A program made the position numbers and the translations under genes. Shown piece by piece: positions 9,209-17,830 of a DNA stretch of 64,000 nt. Every line of letters starts with the position of its first letter. Position 1 is the first letter of the stretch. This DNA comes from Natrinema saccharevitans (GTDB lineage: Archaea; Halobacteriota; Halobacteria; Halobacteriales; Natrialbaceae). The notes under the pieces are model-generated. The model was given only the letters and a program-made list of their open reading frames with translations, did not search any database and was not told where the DNA came from. The stretch is taken from assembly GCF_001953745.1 (NCBI RefSeq), contig NZ_LWLN01000001.1:930001-994000 (forward strand), read 5' to 3'.

Positions 9209-10534
9209 TCAGTCGTCGGCCGCGGCGGGTTCGGCTTCTTCGGCCGTCGACTCGGCGCGCTCGAGATCCTCTAGATACTCGTCGGCGTCCAAGGCGGCTT
9301 TCGAGCCCATACCGGCCGCGGTGACGGCCTGCTGGTAGTGGTAGTCGACGACGTCGCCAGCGCCGAACATTCCGGGGACGTCGGTTTCGGTCTGGCCGCC
9401 GCCGTCGCCGCCTTTCGTTTTCAGGTAGCCGTCGGCGTCGGTCTCGACGCCGGTGTCCGCGAGGTAGTCGGTGTTTGGGGTGTGGCCGATCGCGAAGAAG
9501 ACCGCGCCGACGTCGAAGTCGAACTCCTCGGTTTCGGGGTCCTCGAGGCGGTCGGTGGGGTGTCCCTGCTCGTTTTCGACGAGAGTAACGTGGTCGACGC
9601 CCTCCTCCTGAGAGCCGTAGATCTCGATCAGTTCGGTGTTTTTCATGATCTCGATCTCGCCCTCGTCGACTTTCTCCTGGACGCGATCGACCCAGTAGTC
9701 TTCCGCGCGGAACTCCTCGCGGCGGTGGGCGATGTAGACGGTGTCGGCGAACTTCGTGAGGAAGGTCGCTTCCTCCATGGCGGCGTCGCCGCCGCCGACG
9801 ACGAGCATGTCCTCGCCGCGGAAGAACGCGCCGTCACAGGTCGCACACGTCGAGAGTCCGTAGCCCATGAGTTCGTCCTCGCCGGGGATGCCGAGCGTGC
9901 GGGCGCTGGCACCCGAGGCTGCGATGACGGCGTCGGCGGTGTATACGTCGCCGTTTTTCATCTCGACGCGGAAGGGGCGGCTCGAGTCGTCGACCGACTC
10001 GATGATGCCGTTTTGTAGCTCCGCGCCGAACTGTGTGGCCTGCTCTTTCATGTTGTTGACCAGTTCGGGGCCCCCGATGCCGTCGGGGAAGCCGGGGTAG
10101 TTGGCGACGTCGGTGGTCAAAGTGAGCTGCCCGCCGGGCTCGTCGCCCTCGATGACCAGCGGCTCGTTGTTCGAGCGGCCGGCGTAGATGGCGGCGGTGA
10201 GGCCGGCGATCCCGGTGCCGGCGATGATCAGTTTGCGGTGTTCGACGATCTCGTCGCCGCTCTCTTCGGTGACGCCCAGTTTCTCGTCGAGTTCGCCGGT
10301 CTCGTTCAGTGCGGCGGTGTCGTCCCAGCCACCGATGAGTTCGTCGTCGATGAACACCTCGGGAGCGGTCTGGCGGCCGTCCGCACGCTCGACCATCTCC
10401 TCGAAGCGGCCCTCGTCGTCGGTGACGTTGTACGTCTCGTACTCGATGCCCTTGCTGTCGAAGAGGTCTTTTGCCTTCTCACAAGACGGACAATCGGCCT
10501 TCGTATAAATCTCGACGCGTGGCTGGTCGCTCAT
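9209..10534 (-). CDS. Glutaredoxin-thioredoxin reductase fusion protein
   Basis: 441 residues with two domains. Residues 1-85 are a glutaredoxin fold with a CPSC active site (C15, C18) and the TAPEVFI cis-Pro motif. After a short linker comes a low-molecular-weight thioredoxin reductase with the FAD loop GTGIAG (106-111), redox pair CATC (C230, C233), a second nucleotide loop GGGDAA (247-252), HRREEF (NADPH phosphate-binding type motif) and a C-terminal GAGDVVDY FAD motif. The enzyme should pass electrons from NAD(P)H via FAD and CATC, perhaps directly to its own CPSC domain. It is preceded by a free promoter region and appears monocistronic. Confidence 0.9.
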   Translation of the reverse strand: MSDQPRVEIYTKADCPSCEKAKDLFDSKGIEYETYNVTDDEGRFEEMVERADGRQTAPEVFIDDELIGGWDDTAALNETGELDEKLGVTEESGDEIVEHRKLIIAGTGIAGLTAAIYAGRSNNEPLVIEGDEPGGQLTLTTDVANYPGFPDGIGGPELVNNMKEQATQFGAELQNGIIESVDDSSRPFRVEMKNGDVYTADAVIAASGASARTLGIPGEDELMGYGLSTCATCDGAFFRGEDMLVVGGGDAAMEEATFLTKFADTVYIAHRREEFRAEDYWVDRVQEKVDEGEIEIMKNTELIEIYGSQEEGVDHVTLVENEQGHPTDRLEDPETEEFDFDVGAVFFAIGHTPNTDYLADTGVETDADGYLKTKGGDGGGQTETDVPGMFGAGDVVDYHYQQAVTAAGMGSKAALDADEYLEDLERAESTAEEAEPAAADD

Positions 10535-10773
10535 GCGTTCCGGTTGGGGCAGAACGCCTAAACCGCTTGCGTTCTCAGCAATCGCTCCCGCTTGCTACGA
10601 CGGCCCTGAGCGCGTTCAGGGCCCCGCTCGAGTGATTTCCGGGACGTGACTCATACGGAGAGCTCGCGGGAGACAGTGGTCGGAACCCCCGCCGACGCGT
10701 CGACCGTTCGTCGTTCGGAAGACCGGATCGAAGAGGCGACGCACTTACGGACTCGAGCGACGAGAGGTCGGAT

Positions 10774-11061
10774 ATGGCCGCCGATCTCGAGGAGAAGACG
10801 AACCGGTACGGGGAGTTGCTCGCGGAGGCGCTCGAGGAAGCGACGATCGCGCCGCCCGAGGGGACACCGATGGCCGAGGCGGCCGCCGACTGCTACGAGA
10901 TGGCGGCGTCGTATCTGGACGACGGCAACCACTTCCGGGAGCACGACGACCTCGTCAACGCTCTCGCGTCGTTTTCGTACGGACACGCGTGGCTGGACGC
11001 GGGTGCCCGTGTCGGGCTGTTCGACGTCCCGAGAGAGGGCCATCTCTTCACCGTCGAGTAG
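10774..11061 (+). CDS. DUF357 family protein
   Basis: 95 residues (MAADLEEKTNRYGELLAEAL...). It contains the helical pattern of DUF357, including AAADCYEMAASYLDDGNHF and ALASFSYGHAWLDAG, seen in archaeal proteins of unknown function. It looks soluble and all-helical. It is followed by the tfb gene on the same strand after more than 200 nt with its own promoters. Confidence 0.75.
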   Translation: MAADLEEKTNRYGELLAEALEEATIAPPEGTPMAEAAADCYEMAASYLDDGNHFREHDDLVNALASFSYGHAWLDAGARVGLFDVPREGHLFTVE

Positions 11062-11128
11062 CGATCCGGGCCGCCCGATGGCACTCGATCTCCGGCAAGG
11101 TAACCCACACGATTAATCACTATGTAAC

Positions 11129-11186
11129 CGAAACCCATATAATAGAAAATACGGTTAGTTTATAAAGTAGGCGAAACATTTATATG
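11129..11186 (+). promoter_or_regulatory. Promoter region of tfb with three candidate BRE/TATA elements
   Basis: Three candidates lie in series: cgaaacccatataatag (11129-11145), ttagtttataaag (11154-11166) and cgaaacatttatatg (11172-11186). The last is closest to consensus and would place the transcript start near 11210, leaving a leader of about 65 nt before the ATG at 11276. Confidence 0.55.
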
Positions 11187-11275
11187 CGTTTCGGCCTTAC
11201 CCTATGTTAGCCGAGGCGACCGGGTTTCTTCTGGTTACCCCACCCGGGAGCCCCGAGTAACCCACCCGATACACA

Positions 11276-12253
11276 ATGACAGATACGAGCATCCGAACCT
11301 ATACGAACGAGCGGGAGACCGAAACCGAGGAAGAGACCGCGGTATCCGACGAACAGGAACACTGCCCCGAGTGTGGCGGCCGACTGGTCTCGGACGACGA
11401 ACACGCCGAAACGGTCTGTACGGACTGTGGCCTCGTCGTCGAGGAAGACGAGATCGACCGCGGCCCCGAGTGGCGGGCCTTCGACGCCGCCGAGAAAGAC
11501 GAGAAGTCCCGCGTCGGCGCGCCGACGACCAACATGATGCACGACCAGGGGCTCTCGACCAACATCGGCTGGCAGGACAAGGACGCCTACGGCCGCTCGC
11601 TCTCGAGCCGCCAGCGCCAGAAGATGCAGCGCCTGCGCACCTGGAACGAGCGGTTCCGAACCCGCGACTCCAAGGAGCGCAACCTCAAGCAGGCGCTCGG
11701 CGAGATCGACCGGATGGCCAGCGCGCTCGGCCTCCCCGAGAACGTCCGCGAGACTGCAAGCGTCATCTATCGGCGCGCCCTCGAGGAGGATCTGCTGCCG
11801 GGTCGCTCGATCGAAGGCGTCGCCACGGCGTCGCTGTACGCCGCCGCCCGACAGGCCGGCACGCCCCGCAGTCTCGACGAGATCTCGGCGGTCAGCCGCG
11901 TCGAGAAGATGGAACTGACCCGCACGTACCGCTACATCATTCGGGAACTCGGCCTCGAGGTCAAGCCGGCCGACCCCGAACACTACGTGCCCCGCTTCGT
12001 CAGCGACCTCGATCTCTCGGACGAGACCGAACGCATGGCGCGCGAACTGCTCGAGTCCGCGCGACAGGAGGGCGTCCACAGCGGCAAGTCGCCGGTCGGC
12101 CTCGCGGCCGCCTCGGTCTACGCTGCCGCCCTGCTGACCAACGAGAAGGTCACCCAGAACGAGGTCAGCGACGTCGCCAGCATCTCCGAGGTCACCATCC
12201 GCAACCGCTACAAGGAGCTACTCGAGGCCTCCGATACGGCCGCACCCGCGTAA
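11276..12253 (+). CDS. tfb: Transcription initiation factor IIB (TFB)
   Basis: 325 residues. A zinc ribbon near residues 28-52 (CPECGGRLV...CTDCGL) is followed by the B-finger/linker region (RGPEWRAFDAAEKDEKSRVG, then APTTNMMHDQGLSTNIGWQD) and two cyclin-like repeats (about 120-210 and 215-315), the second ending VASISEVTIRNRYKELLEA. TFB bridges TBP at the TATA/BRE to RNA polymerase. Haloarchaea have several TFB paralogues, so the number within the genome cannot be assigned here. Confidence 0.95.
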   Translation: MTDTSIRTYTNERETETEEETAVSDEQEHCPECGGRLVSDDEHAETVCTDCGLVVEEDEIDRGPEWRAFDAAEKDEKSRVGAPTTNMMHDQGLSTNIGWQDKDAYGRSLSSRQRQKMQRLRTWNERFRTRDSKERNLKQALGEIDRMASALGLPENVRETASVIYRRALEEDLLPGRSIEGVATASLYAAARQAGTPRSLDEISAVSRVEKMELTRTYRYIIRELGLEVKPADPEHYVPRFVSDLDLSDETERMARELLESARQEGVHSGKSPVGLAAASVYAAALLTNEKVTQNEVSDVASISEVTIRNRYKELLEASDTAAPA

Positions 12254-12356
12254 GCGCTTCCGACCGTCATCTGTCAGGCCGGTTCGAGGCGGGTGGTATT
12301 CTCGACCGTCCGAAACTGCGGCAACGCTTTTCTGTCCCCCAGTGAAAGGGAGTCAC

Positions 12357-12536
12357 ATGGATACGACGACCGTCCAGTTACTGTGTCCCGAATGTACCAA
12401 AGACTGGCAGGTCTCCCCGGGCGAACTCCCCGCAGCTGCGGAGATGTTCCACTGCCCGAACTGCCATGCCTCCCACCGGACCGCCGAGTTCATGCGGACG
12501 GATCGCGACCTCCAGACACTGAAACAGCTCGGCTAG
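12357..12536 (+). CDS. Small zinc-ribbon-like protein
   Basis: 59 residues (MDTTTVQLLCPECTKDWQVS...). Two CxxC pairs (CPEC and CPNC), spaced by about 24 residues, form a likely zinc ribbon. I chose the ATG at 12357 over an in-frame GTG at 12342. Function unknown; small zinc fingers of this size are numerous in haloarchaea. Confidence 0.75.
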   Translation: MDTTTVQLLCPECTKDWQVSPGELPAAAEMFHCPNCHASHRTAEFMRTDRDLQTLKQLG

Positions 12537-12760
12537 AAGTACCGGCTGTTCCCGCCGGCGTTCTCCGAGTAGTCACCGTTTAACTCTCCGTAGTCAGCGT
12601 CTCGGAACTTGGGGAGAAAGAAATGATTACGGCGAGAAAGGCGGTTCTACCCCGATCCCTGCACGTGATTACGTCATTGTAGGTGAGCCGTTCGAACCGT
12701 ACCGGACGATGACAGACCGTTCGACTGCCACGAGCCGCGTGTTAACGCAACTCAAGATAA

Positions 12761-12767
12761 TAATATA
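12761..12767 (+). promoter_or_regulatory. TATA box of the UPF0058 gene
   Basis: taatata at 12761-12767, within gataataatataacc, lies about 27 nt upstream of the ATG at 12790, the distance expected for a leaderless transcript. Confidence 0.55.
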
Positions 12768-12789
12768 ACCCTGCAGTGGGTAGGACTGC

Positions 12790-13035
12790 ATGGTTATGAA
12801 GAAGCAGGAGCTCATTCACCTTCACGGCCTTCTCGCGGAGGTATCGAACCAGTGCGCCGAGTGGGACAACTGTCAGATCGATCTCGAGAAATACGAAGCC
12901 AAAGGGATCCGACCGACATCCATCCACAAATCGAAGACCGACCACAAGGCCGCTGTTTTTGCACTCGCCGGGGGAATCACGAAGAACATGCGTGAGGAAG
13001 GGGAGCAGGAAGCAGTCGCCGCTACTGCCGACTGA
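12790..13035 (+). CDS. UPF0058 family protein
   Basis: 81 residues starting MVMKKQELIHLHGLLAEVSN, with the conserved MKKQELIHLHGLL start and the ALAGGITKNM pattern of the UPF0058 family, which is widespread in haloarchaea and of unknown function. The promoter spacing supports the first ATG (12790) rather than the second (12796). The predicted protein is small, helical and soluble. Confidence 0.85.
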   Translation: MVMKKQELIHLHGLLAEVSNQCAEWDNCQIDLEKYEAKGIRPTSIHKSKTDHKAAVFALAGGITKNMREEGEQEAVAATAD

Positions 13036-13151
13036 GTCACTCGTCGTATCCTCCGACCGTCGCAACCGCTACCCGACGAGATCTATCTCTCGGCTGTCGA
13101 CGAACCGCTCGAGAACCACGACTGCCGTTCGAACGGGTCAGAAACGAACGA

Positions 13152-13628
13152 CTACTCGACTAGATCCTCGAACTCGGGGAGGATTTCCTCGTCGTCACTC
13201 TCGTCCTCGTCGGCGTCAGTCGACGACTCGATGGCTTCGCCGTCGGCCGACTCGGTCCCGGCTGATCCGTCCGTTTCGTCTTCGGCGTCTTCGTCTTCGA
13301 GGACCTCGATTTGTGTGACCTCGAGCGGAATGTTCTCGAGGCGTTGACCGATCTCCTTGCGCGCGATTCGCGAGGCGTGTTCCTCGCGCTCGACGTTGAA
13401 GACGGTCATCTCCAACTCGAGCGCGACGAGTGCCTCGTCGGCCGCGATGAACGCGGGGGGCAGTTCCTCTCCGGACGGAGAGGTGCGTTCGCCCATGTTG
13501 ATCTCGACGTAGTTCAGGTCAGGGTTCAACATCTCGCCCGTCTTCGAGATGGCGATACGGATCGCCTCGTCCGGCGTTTCGACGTCAAACACCGGCACGG
13601 CAGCTTCGACGACAACCCTGCAATTCAT
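13152..13628 (-). CDS. DUF555/UPF0212 family protein with acidic tail
   Basis: 158 residues. The family core covers residues 1-115 (MNCRVVVEAAVPVFDVETPD, NPDLNYVEINMG, ALVALELEMTVFNVEREEHASRIARKEIG). An acidic low-complexity tail of about 40 residues follows (EDEDAEDETDGSAG... DEEILPEFEDLVE). From memory of the family, a CPxCG zinc-knuckle normally lies before EELPPAF; here that position reads TSPSGEELPPAF, so the cysteines are absent. Function unknown. Confidence 0.8.
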   Translation of the reverse strand: MNCRVVVEAAVPVFDVETPDEAIRIAISKTGEMLNPDLNYVEINMGERTSPSGEELPPAFIAADEALVALELEMTVFNVEREEHASRIARKEIGQRLENIPLEVTQIEVLEDEDAEDETDGSAGTESADGEAIESSTDADEDESDDEEILPEFEDLVE

Positions 13629-13755
13629 ACCTAGACATTGTGTGGCCTACAGTAAGAAGGTTCGCCCGACTGTGGAGTGACGGACACACGCTTGCGTACT
13701 GGGTCAGCCGGCCGGTTCGAAAGGCAAAAGCCCACCCCCGCGAAGGCCCCAACGA

Positions 13756-14637
13756 ATGGCGACGGGCACGATCGAACTCGCGGAACTCGCCGGTGGACTC
13801 GATCTGTATCGGACGCTCGAGAGCGGACAGAGCTACCTCTGGCGACGCGAGGACGGCGAGATGTACGGCGGCGACCCCGCGCCCGGCGCGTGGTACTCGA
13901 CGGTCGTCGACGGCGACGTGATCCGCGTTCGGCGTCGCGACGATCGCCTCGAGTGGGAATCGACGGCCGACGCCGAGCAGACCGTCCGGCGACTCCTGCG
14001 ACTGGACGACGACCTCGAGGCGATTGTCGCTGCCGGGCCGGACGATCCCTTACTTCGGGAGGCTTACGAGGCCCATCGCGGGCTGCGTCTCGTTCAGGAC
14101 CCGCCGTTCGGAACGCTGATCGCCTTTATTTGCTCGGCGCAGATGCGAGTGAGCCGAATCCACGGGATGGTCTCGGCGCTGGCTCGGGAATACGGCAGTT
14201 CGATCGCCTTCGACGGCGAGACCTACGACGCGTTCCCGACGCCCGCGCAACTGGCGGCCGCGACCGAGGCCGATCTCAGGGACCTCGGATTAGGGTATCG
14301 CGCCCCCTACGTCGTCCGGACCGCCGAGATGGTCGCCGACGGCGAGGCGCATCCGGCCGCGGCCCGCGATCTCGAGTACGAGGCCGCCCGCGAGTACCTG
14401 ACGCAGTTCGTCGGCGTCGGTGAGAAGGTCGCCGACTGCGTTCTGCTGTTCTCGCTTGGCTTCGACGAGGCCGTCCCGCTCGATACGTGGATCAGGTCGG
14501 CGATCGAGGAGTACTACCCCGACTGCGATCGGGGTTCCTACGCCGACACGTCTCGAGCGATCCGAGACCGACTCGGCGGGGAGTTCGCGGGCTACGCCCA
14601 GACGTACATCTTCCATCACCTCCGAACCGGCGAGTGA
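13756..14637 (+). CDS. ogg: 8-oxoguanine DNA glycosylase/AP lyase, OGG1 type
   Basis: 293 residues. The N-terminal GQSYLW motif (24-29) and the HhH-GPD core match OGG1. FVGVGEKVADC contains catalytic Lys224 and AVPLDTW contains Asp243; their 19-residue spacing equals K249/D268 of human OGG1. The enzyme removes 8-oxoguanine opposite C and can nick the abasic site by beta-elimination. It stands alone, downstream of a divergent DUF555 gene. Confidence 0.88.
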   Translation: MATGTIELAELAGGLDLYRTLESGQSYLWRREDGEMYGGDPAPGAWYSTVVDGDVIRVRRRDDRLEWESTADAEQTVRRLLRLDDDLEAIVAAGPDDPLLREAYEAHRGLRLVQDPPFGTLIAFICSAQMRVSRIHGMVSALAREYGSSIAFDGETYDAFPTPAQLAAATEADLRDLGLGYRAPYVVRTAEMVADGEAHPAAARDLEYEAAREYLTQFVGVGEKVADCVLLFSLGFDEAVPLDTWIRSAIEEYYPDCDRGSYADTSRAIRDRLGGEFAGYAQTYIFHHLRTGE

Positions 14638-14757
14638 CCGGTCGGTCCTGCTGGCCCGGCGAGTAACGGCTCGAGACCGCCGATCCGGCGAGTATCGATC
14701 ACGCAACCGGGACCGATGTTCGGAAGAATTTTGTGAGATCCGTGTCAATTGTTCGGT

Positions 14758-15072
14758 ATGGTCACGGACTCGGTCATCGGTCTCCTCGTGGCTGCGGGGT
14801 TCGTCGGGACGCTCGGGGTTCTGATCAAGTACGTCGGCGCGGTCCGGTTGATCGCGGGCTACGATCCGGACCGGGTGACCGACGAGGAGGGGCTGGCGGA
14901 CTTCATCGGCACCAATACGTTGTACGTGGCGGCGCTCGTTCTCCTCGTCGCCGCCGTCGAATACACGGATTCGTTCGGCGGCTCGGACGCGGTCTGGATC
15001 GCGTTCGCCGTCGGCGTCGTCGTGCTTGCCGCCCGGATGATCGTCGGCGCTCGCCGCTACGAAGCGTCCTAG
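14758..15072 (+). CDS. Small membrane protein, DUF3784-like
   Basis: 104 residues from ATG 14758. Three hydrophobic segments are visible (SVIGLLVAAGFVGTLGVLI, TLYVAALVLLVAAVEY, AVWIAFAVGVVVLAARMIV) with a GYDPDRVTDEEGLADFIGTN loop between the first two, a pattern typical of DUF3784 small membrane proteins. Role unknown. It is followed after about 95 nt by the acylphosphatase gene on the same strand. Confidence 0.7.
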   Translation: MVTDSVIGLLVAAGFVGTLGVLIKYVGAVRLIAGYDPDRVTDEEGLADFIGTNTLYVAALVLLVAAVEYTDSFGGSDAVWIAFAVGVVVLAARMIVGARRYEAS

Positions 15073-15167
15073 TAGACGTAGGCGGGGCGGTTCCGACGCG
15101 TCGTCGTCGCGTCACTCGCCGGCCGACCGGCCGCGGATTTTTGCCCGTCGCGCTCGAGGGCACGAAC

Positions 15168-15446
15168 ATGGCCGACCGCACCCGCGCACACGTTTTCGTC
15201 TCCGGAACGGTACAGGGCGTCTACTACCGCGCGAACACCCGTGACACGGCCCGGGAGAACGGCGTCGACGGCTGGGTCAAGAATCTCGAGGACGGCCGCG
15301 TCGAGGCGGTCTTCGAAGGGCCCGACGACGCCGTCGAGGCGACAGTCGAGTGGTGTCACACGGGCAGCCCCGCCGCCGAGGTCGACGACGTCACGGTCGA
15401 GTACGAGAATCCGCGAGGCGAGGACGGGTTCGAAATCCGGTACTGA
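15168..15446 (+). CDS. acyP: Acylphosphatase
   Basis: 92 residues, the usual size. The active-site loop VSGTVQGVYYRANT has the conserved Arg and the GVDGWVKNLEDGRVEAVFEG segment has the catalytic Asn. It hydrolyses acyl phosphates such as carbamoyl phosphate or 1,3-bisphosphoglycerate. The family start MADRTRAHVFVSG fits the ATG at 15168. Confidence 0.92.
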   Translation: MADRTRAHVFVSGTVQGVYYRANTRDTARENGVDGWVKNLEDGRVEAVFEGPDDAVEATVEWCHTGSPAAEVDDVTVEYENPRGEDGFEIRY

Positions 15447-15516
15447 GCCGTCGTTGGCAGTACCAGTCGAGAAAGCTGTTCTCCTTCGCGGCCGCTTCGG
15501 TCACGCCGGTGTCGAT

Positions 15517-15675
15517 TCACCGACGCAGGGTTCGGATTGCGACCGCGACGTACTCGACGAACGACGCGGTCGGCGTTCCGGGCAGATAGATGTCGGGGTC
15601 CGGTTGTGCGAGCGGGGGGTCGGGAAAGTCGTCGTCGGCGCTGTCGATCGAGTCGGTTGCGTCGAGCGCGTTCAT
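15517..15675 (-). CDS. Small acidic protein, 52 aa, unknown
   Basis: The frame from ATG 15675 reads MNALDATDSIDSADDDFPDP, then PLAQPDPDIYLPGTP and ends FVEYVAVAIRTLRR. The acidic composition is typical for a haloarchaeon. A TATA-like element (minus CATAAG, 15699-15704) lies about 27 nt upstream, supporting a leaderless transcript. No family was recognised. Confidence 0.55.
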   Translation of the reverse strand: MNALDATDSIDSADDDFPDPPLAQPDPDIYLPGTPTASFVEYVAVAIRTLRR

Positions 15676-15825
15676 GTACGCAGTACGGGTCGGGGGAACT
15701 TATGAGTTCACAACTCTAGGTGCGGAATTAAGTCGAATAATCGTTATCGAGTCGTCGTCTCGCGGGCCTCGGGGACACGTCTCATGGGCCGCTTCGGTGA
15801 GTGGAGTTCGCGGGGCACCGTCGGC

Positions 15826-16323
15826 TCACTCGGAATCCGGCAGGTGAGCCCCGAGCCACGGCGGCTCCTCGGTGTACGCCCACTCGGCCCAGTCGGCCTT
15901 CTCGCCGGCGTAGTAGGCGCGGTAGGCTGCGACCGGATCGCCGGGTCGCTTGTACTCATCCGGCATCGCCTGGGGGCGTGGCGTCGGCTCGTCGGACGGG
16001 AACTCGATCTCGTCGACGTCGATGCGTTCGATGACCGACCAGCTGGCGTGGGCCTCGTCCTTGTCGTAGCGCTCGACGAACTCCGCGTTGAGCGCCTCGG
16101 CGTGGTCGCGCAGCCGGAGCCAGTTGGCCCGCGATTCGGTGGCCCACTTCGTGACGGGGTGATCGACGTGGGTCGAGCCATAGAGGAACTCGGCCTCGAG
16201 GCCGTTCTCGCGGGCGGCGGTACACAGGACCTGCGCGGCCTCGAGCAGCAGCTTGTTGACGTGCTGATCGCAGTGGTACCGCGCTGCTTTCCGCGGGTCC
16301 TCGTCGAGCCAGAAGACGTTCAC
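15826..16323 (-). CDS. Phage-type conserved protein of unknown function
   Basis: 165 residues. The start MNVFWLDEDPRKAARYHCDQ, then HVNKLLLEAAQVL, THVDHPVTKWATES and NWLRLRDHAEAL match a family otherwise common in tailed phages (MNIF...CDKHVVKMILE type). Some databases label these as pyrimidine-dimer glycosylase-related, but I see no clear catalytic signature and leave the function open. The conserved H, C, D and N residues near the N-terminus hint at an enzyme or metal site. Divergent from nnr with about 80 nt between. Confidence 0.7.
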   Translation of the reverse strand: MNVFWLDEDPRKAARYHCDQHVNKLLLEAAQVLCTAARENGLEAEFLYGSTHVDHPVTKWATESRANWLRLRDHAEALNAEFVERYDKDEAHASWSVIERIDVDEIEFPSDEPTPRPQAMPDEYKRPGDPVAAYRAYYAGEKADWAEWAYTEEPPWLGAHLPDSE

Positions 16324-16402
16324 GGCGTGGCTGGGGACCGCGGCGATTTGAGGCTACCGGTCGTCCGCAATCTTCACCAGTCGGCCGGTCGAACCGGTAG
16401 CC

Positions 16403-17830
16403 ATGATTACAGGCGAGCGGATGGCCGCCGTCGACGAGAACGCCGCGGCGCTCGGCGTCCCGCGAAAGCAGCTGATGGAGTCGAGCGGGCACGCCGTCGC
16501 CCGCGCGGTCCGCGAGGTCGCGGAGTCGGGCGCGAGCGTCGCGATCGTCGCCGGCCGCGGTAACAACGGCGGGGACGCGTTCGTCGCGGCCCGGTTTCTG
16601 GACGAGTATTCGGTCACGACGATCTTGCTGGGCCGAGCCGAGCGGATCGGCACCGAGATCGCCCGCGAGAACTGGGCGGCTCTCCAGCGGGCCGACTACG
16701 AGACGCGCGAGATCGCGGACTCGAGCGAGGTCGACCTTCCCGCGGCGGACGTGATCGTCGACGCGATGCTCGGCACCGGGATCAGCGGCGACCTCCGAGA
16801 GCCGGCCGCGACCGCGGCCGCGGCGATCAACGCCGCCGATGCGACGGTCGTCTCGGTCGACGTGCCCTCCGGGTTCGACGCCGACGGCGGCGACCACGCC
16901 GACAACGGCGTCGAGGCCGATCGGGTCGTCACCTTCCACGAGACGAAGCCGGGACTCGACGACCTCGAGGCGGAAGTGATGGTCGCGGACATCGGCATCC
17001 CGGCCGCCGCCGAGCGGTTCGTCGGGCCCGGCGACGTGAGCCTCGCGCGGCCGGACGGTCGCGAGGGACGACCCAACGTCATCGGCGGCGGTCCCTACAC
17101 CGGCGCGCCGGCGCTGGCCGCACAGGCCGCCCTGCGGGCCGGCGCGGAGTTGTCTTTCGTCGCCGCGCCCGACTCCGTCGCCGGGGAGATTCAGGGTTAC
17201 AGCGAGGACCTGATCGTCCAGCCCTACGACAGCGGGGTCCTCACGCCCGACGTGGCCGACGACCTCCTCGAGACGGCCGAGCGCTACGACAACGTCGTCG
17301 TCATCGGCCCCGGCCTCGGGACCGCCGACGAGACCCTCGAGGCGACCCGCCAGTTCCTCTCGGCCTACACGGGCCGGGCGGTCGTCGACGCCGACGCGCT
17401 CGCGGTCGTCCCCGAGATCGAGACCGACGCGACGCTGGTCTGTACGCCAAACCGCGGCGAACTGGCGCGGATGGGCGGTCCGGACACGGACGATCTGGCC
17501 GCCGCGGCCGACGAAATCGAGGCCTTCGCGGCCGACCTGGGACACGTCGTTCTCGCGAAGGGCGCGAACGACGTGATCACCGACGGCGAGCGCACGCGGA
17601 TCAGCCGCTCGGGCACCGTCGGGATGACGGTCGGCGGCACCGGCGACACGCTCGCCGGGATCGTCGCGGCGTTGCTCGAACACGCCGGCCCGCTCGAGGC
17701 CGCCGCGGCGGGCGCCCACGTCAACGGGCTCGCGGGCGAACGGCTCGCCGAGCGCGAGGAGTACGGCTTCCTCGCGTCGGACATGCTCGCGGCGCTTCCC
17801 GCGGTCCTCTGGGGTGGTAGCGATGAGTGA
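16403..17830 (+). CDS. nnr: Bifunctional NAD(P)H-hydrate epimerase/dehydratase
   Basis: 475 residues. The N-terminal YjeF_N epimerase domain (1-215) has GRGNNGGDAFVAAR, DAMLGTGISG and VDVPSGFDADGG. The C-terminal ribokinase-like dehydratase domain (about 225-475) has GPGLGTADETL, DADAL, LVCTPNRGELARM and GGTGDTLAGI. Together they repair hydrated NAD(P)H (NAD(P)HX). The 3' end overlaps moaC by 8 nt, and the three genes nnr-moaC-nmo form an overlapping set. Confidence 0.93.
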   Translation: MITGERMAAVDENAAALGVPRKQLMESSGHAVARAVREVAESGASVAIVAGRGNNGGDAFVAARFLDEYSVTTILLGRAERIGTEIARENWAALQRADYETREIADSSEVDLPAADVIVDAMLGTGISGDLREPAATAAAAINAADATVVSVDVPSGFDADGGDHADNGVEADRVVTFHETKPGLDDLEAEVMVADIGIPAAAERFVGPGDVSLARPDGREGRPNVIGGGPYTGAPALAAQAALRAGAELSFVAAPDSVAGEIQGYSEDLIVQPYDSGVLTPDVADDLLETAERYDNVVVIGPGLGTADETLEATRQFLSAYTGRAVVDADALAVVPEIETDATLVCTPNRGELARMGGPDTDDLAAAADEIEAFAADLGHVVLAKGANDVITDGERTRISRSGTVGMTVGGTGDTLAGIVAALLEHAGPLEAAAAGAHVNGLAGERLAEREEYGFLASDMLAALPAVLWGGSDE

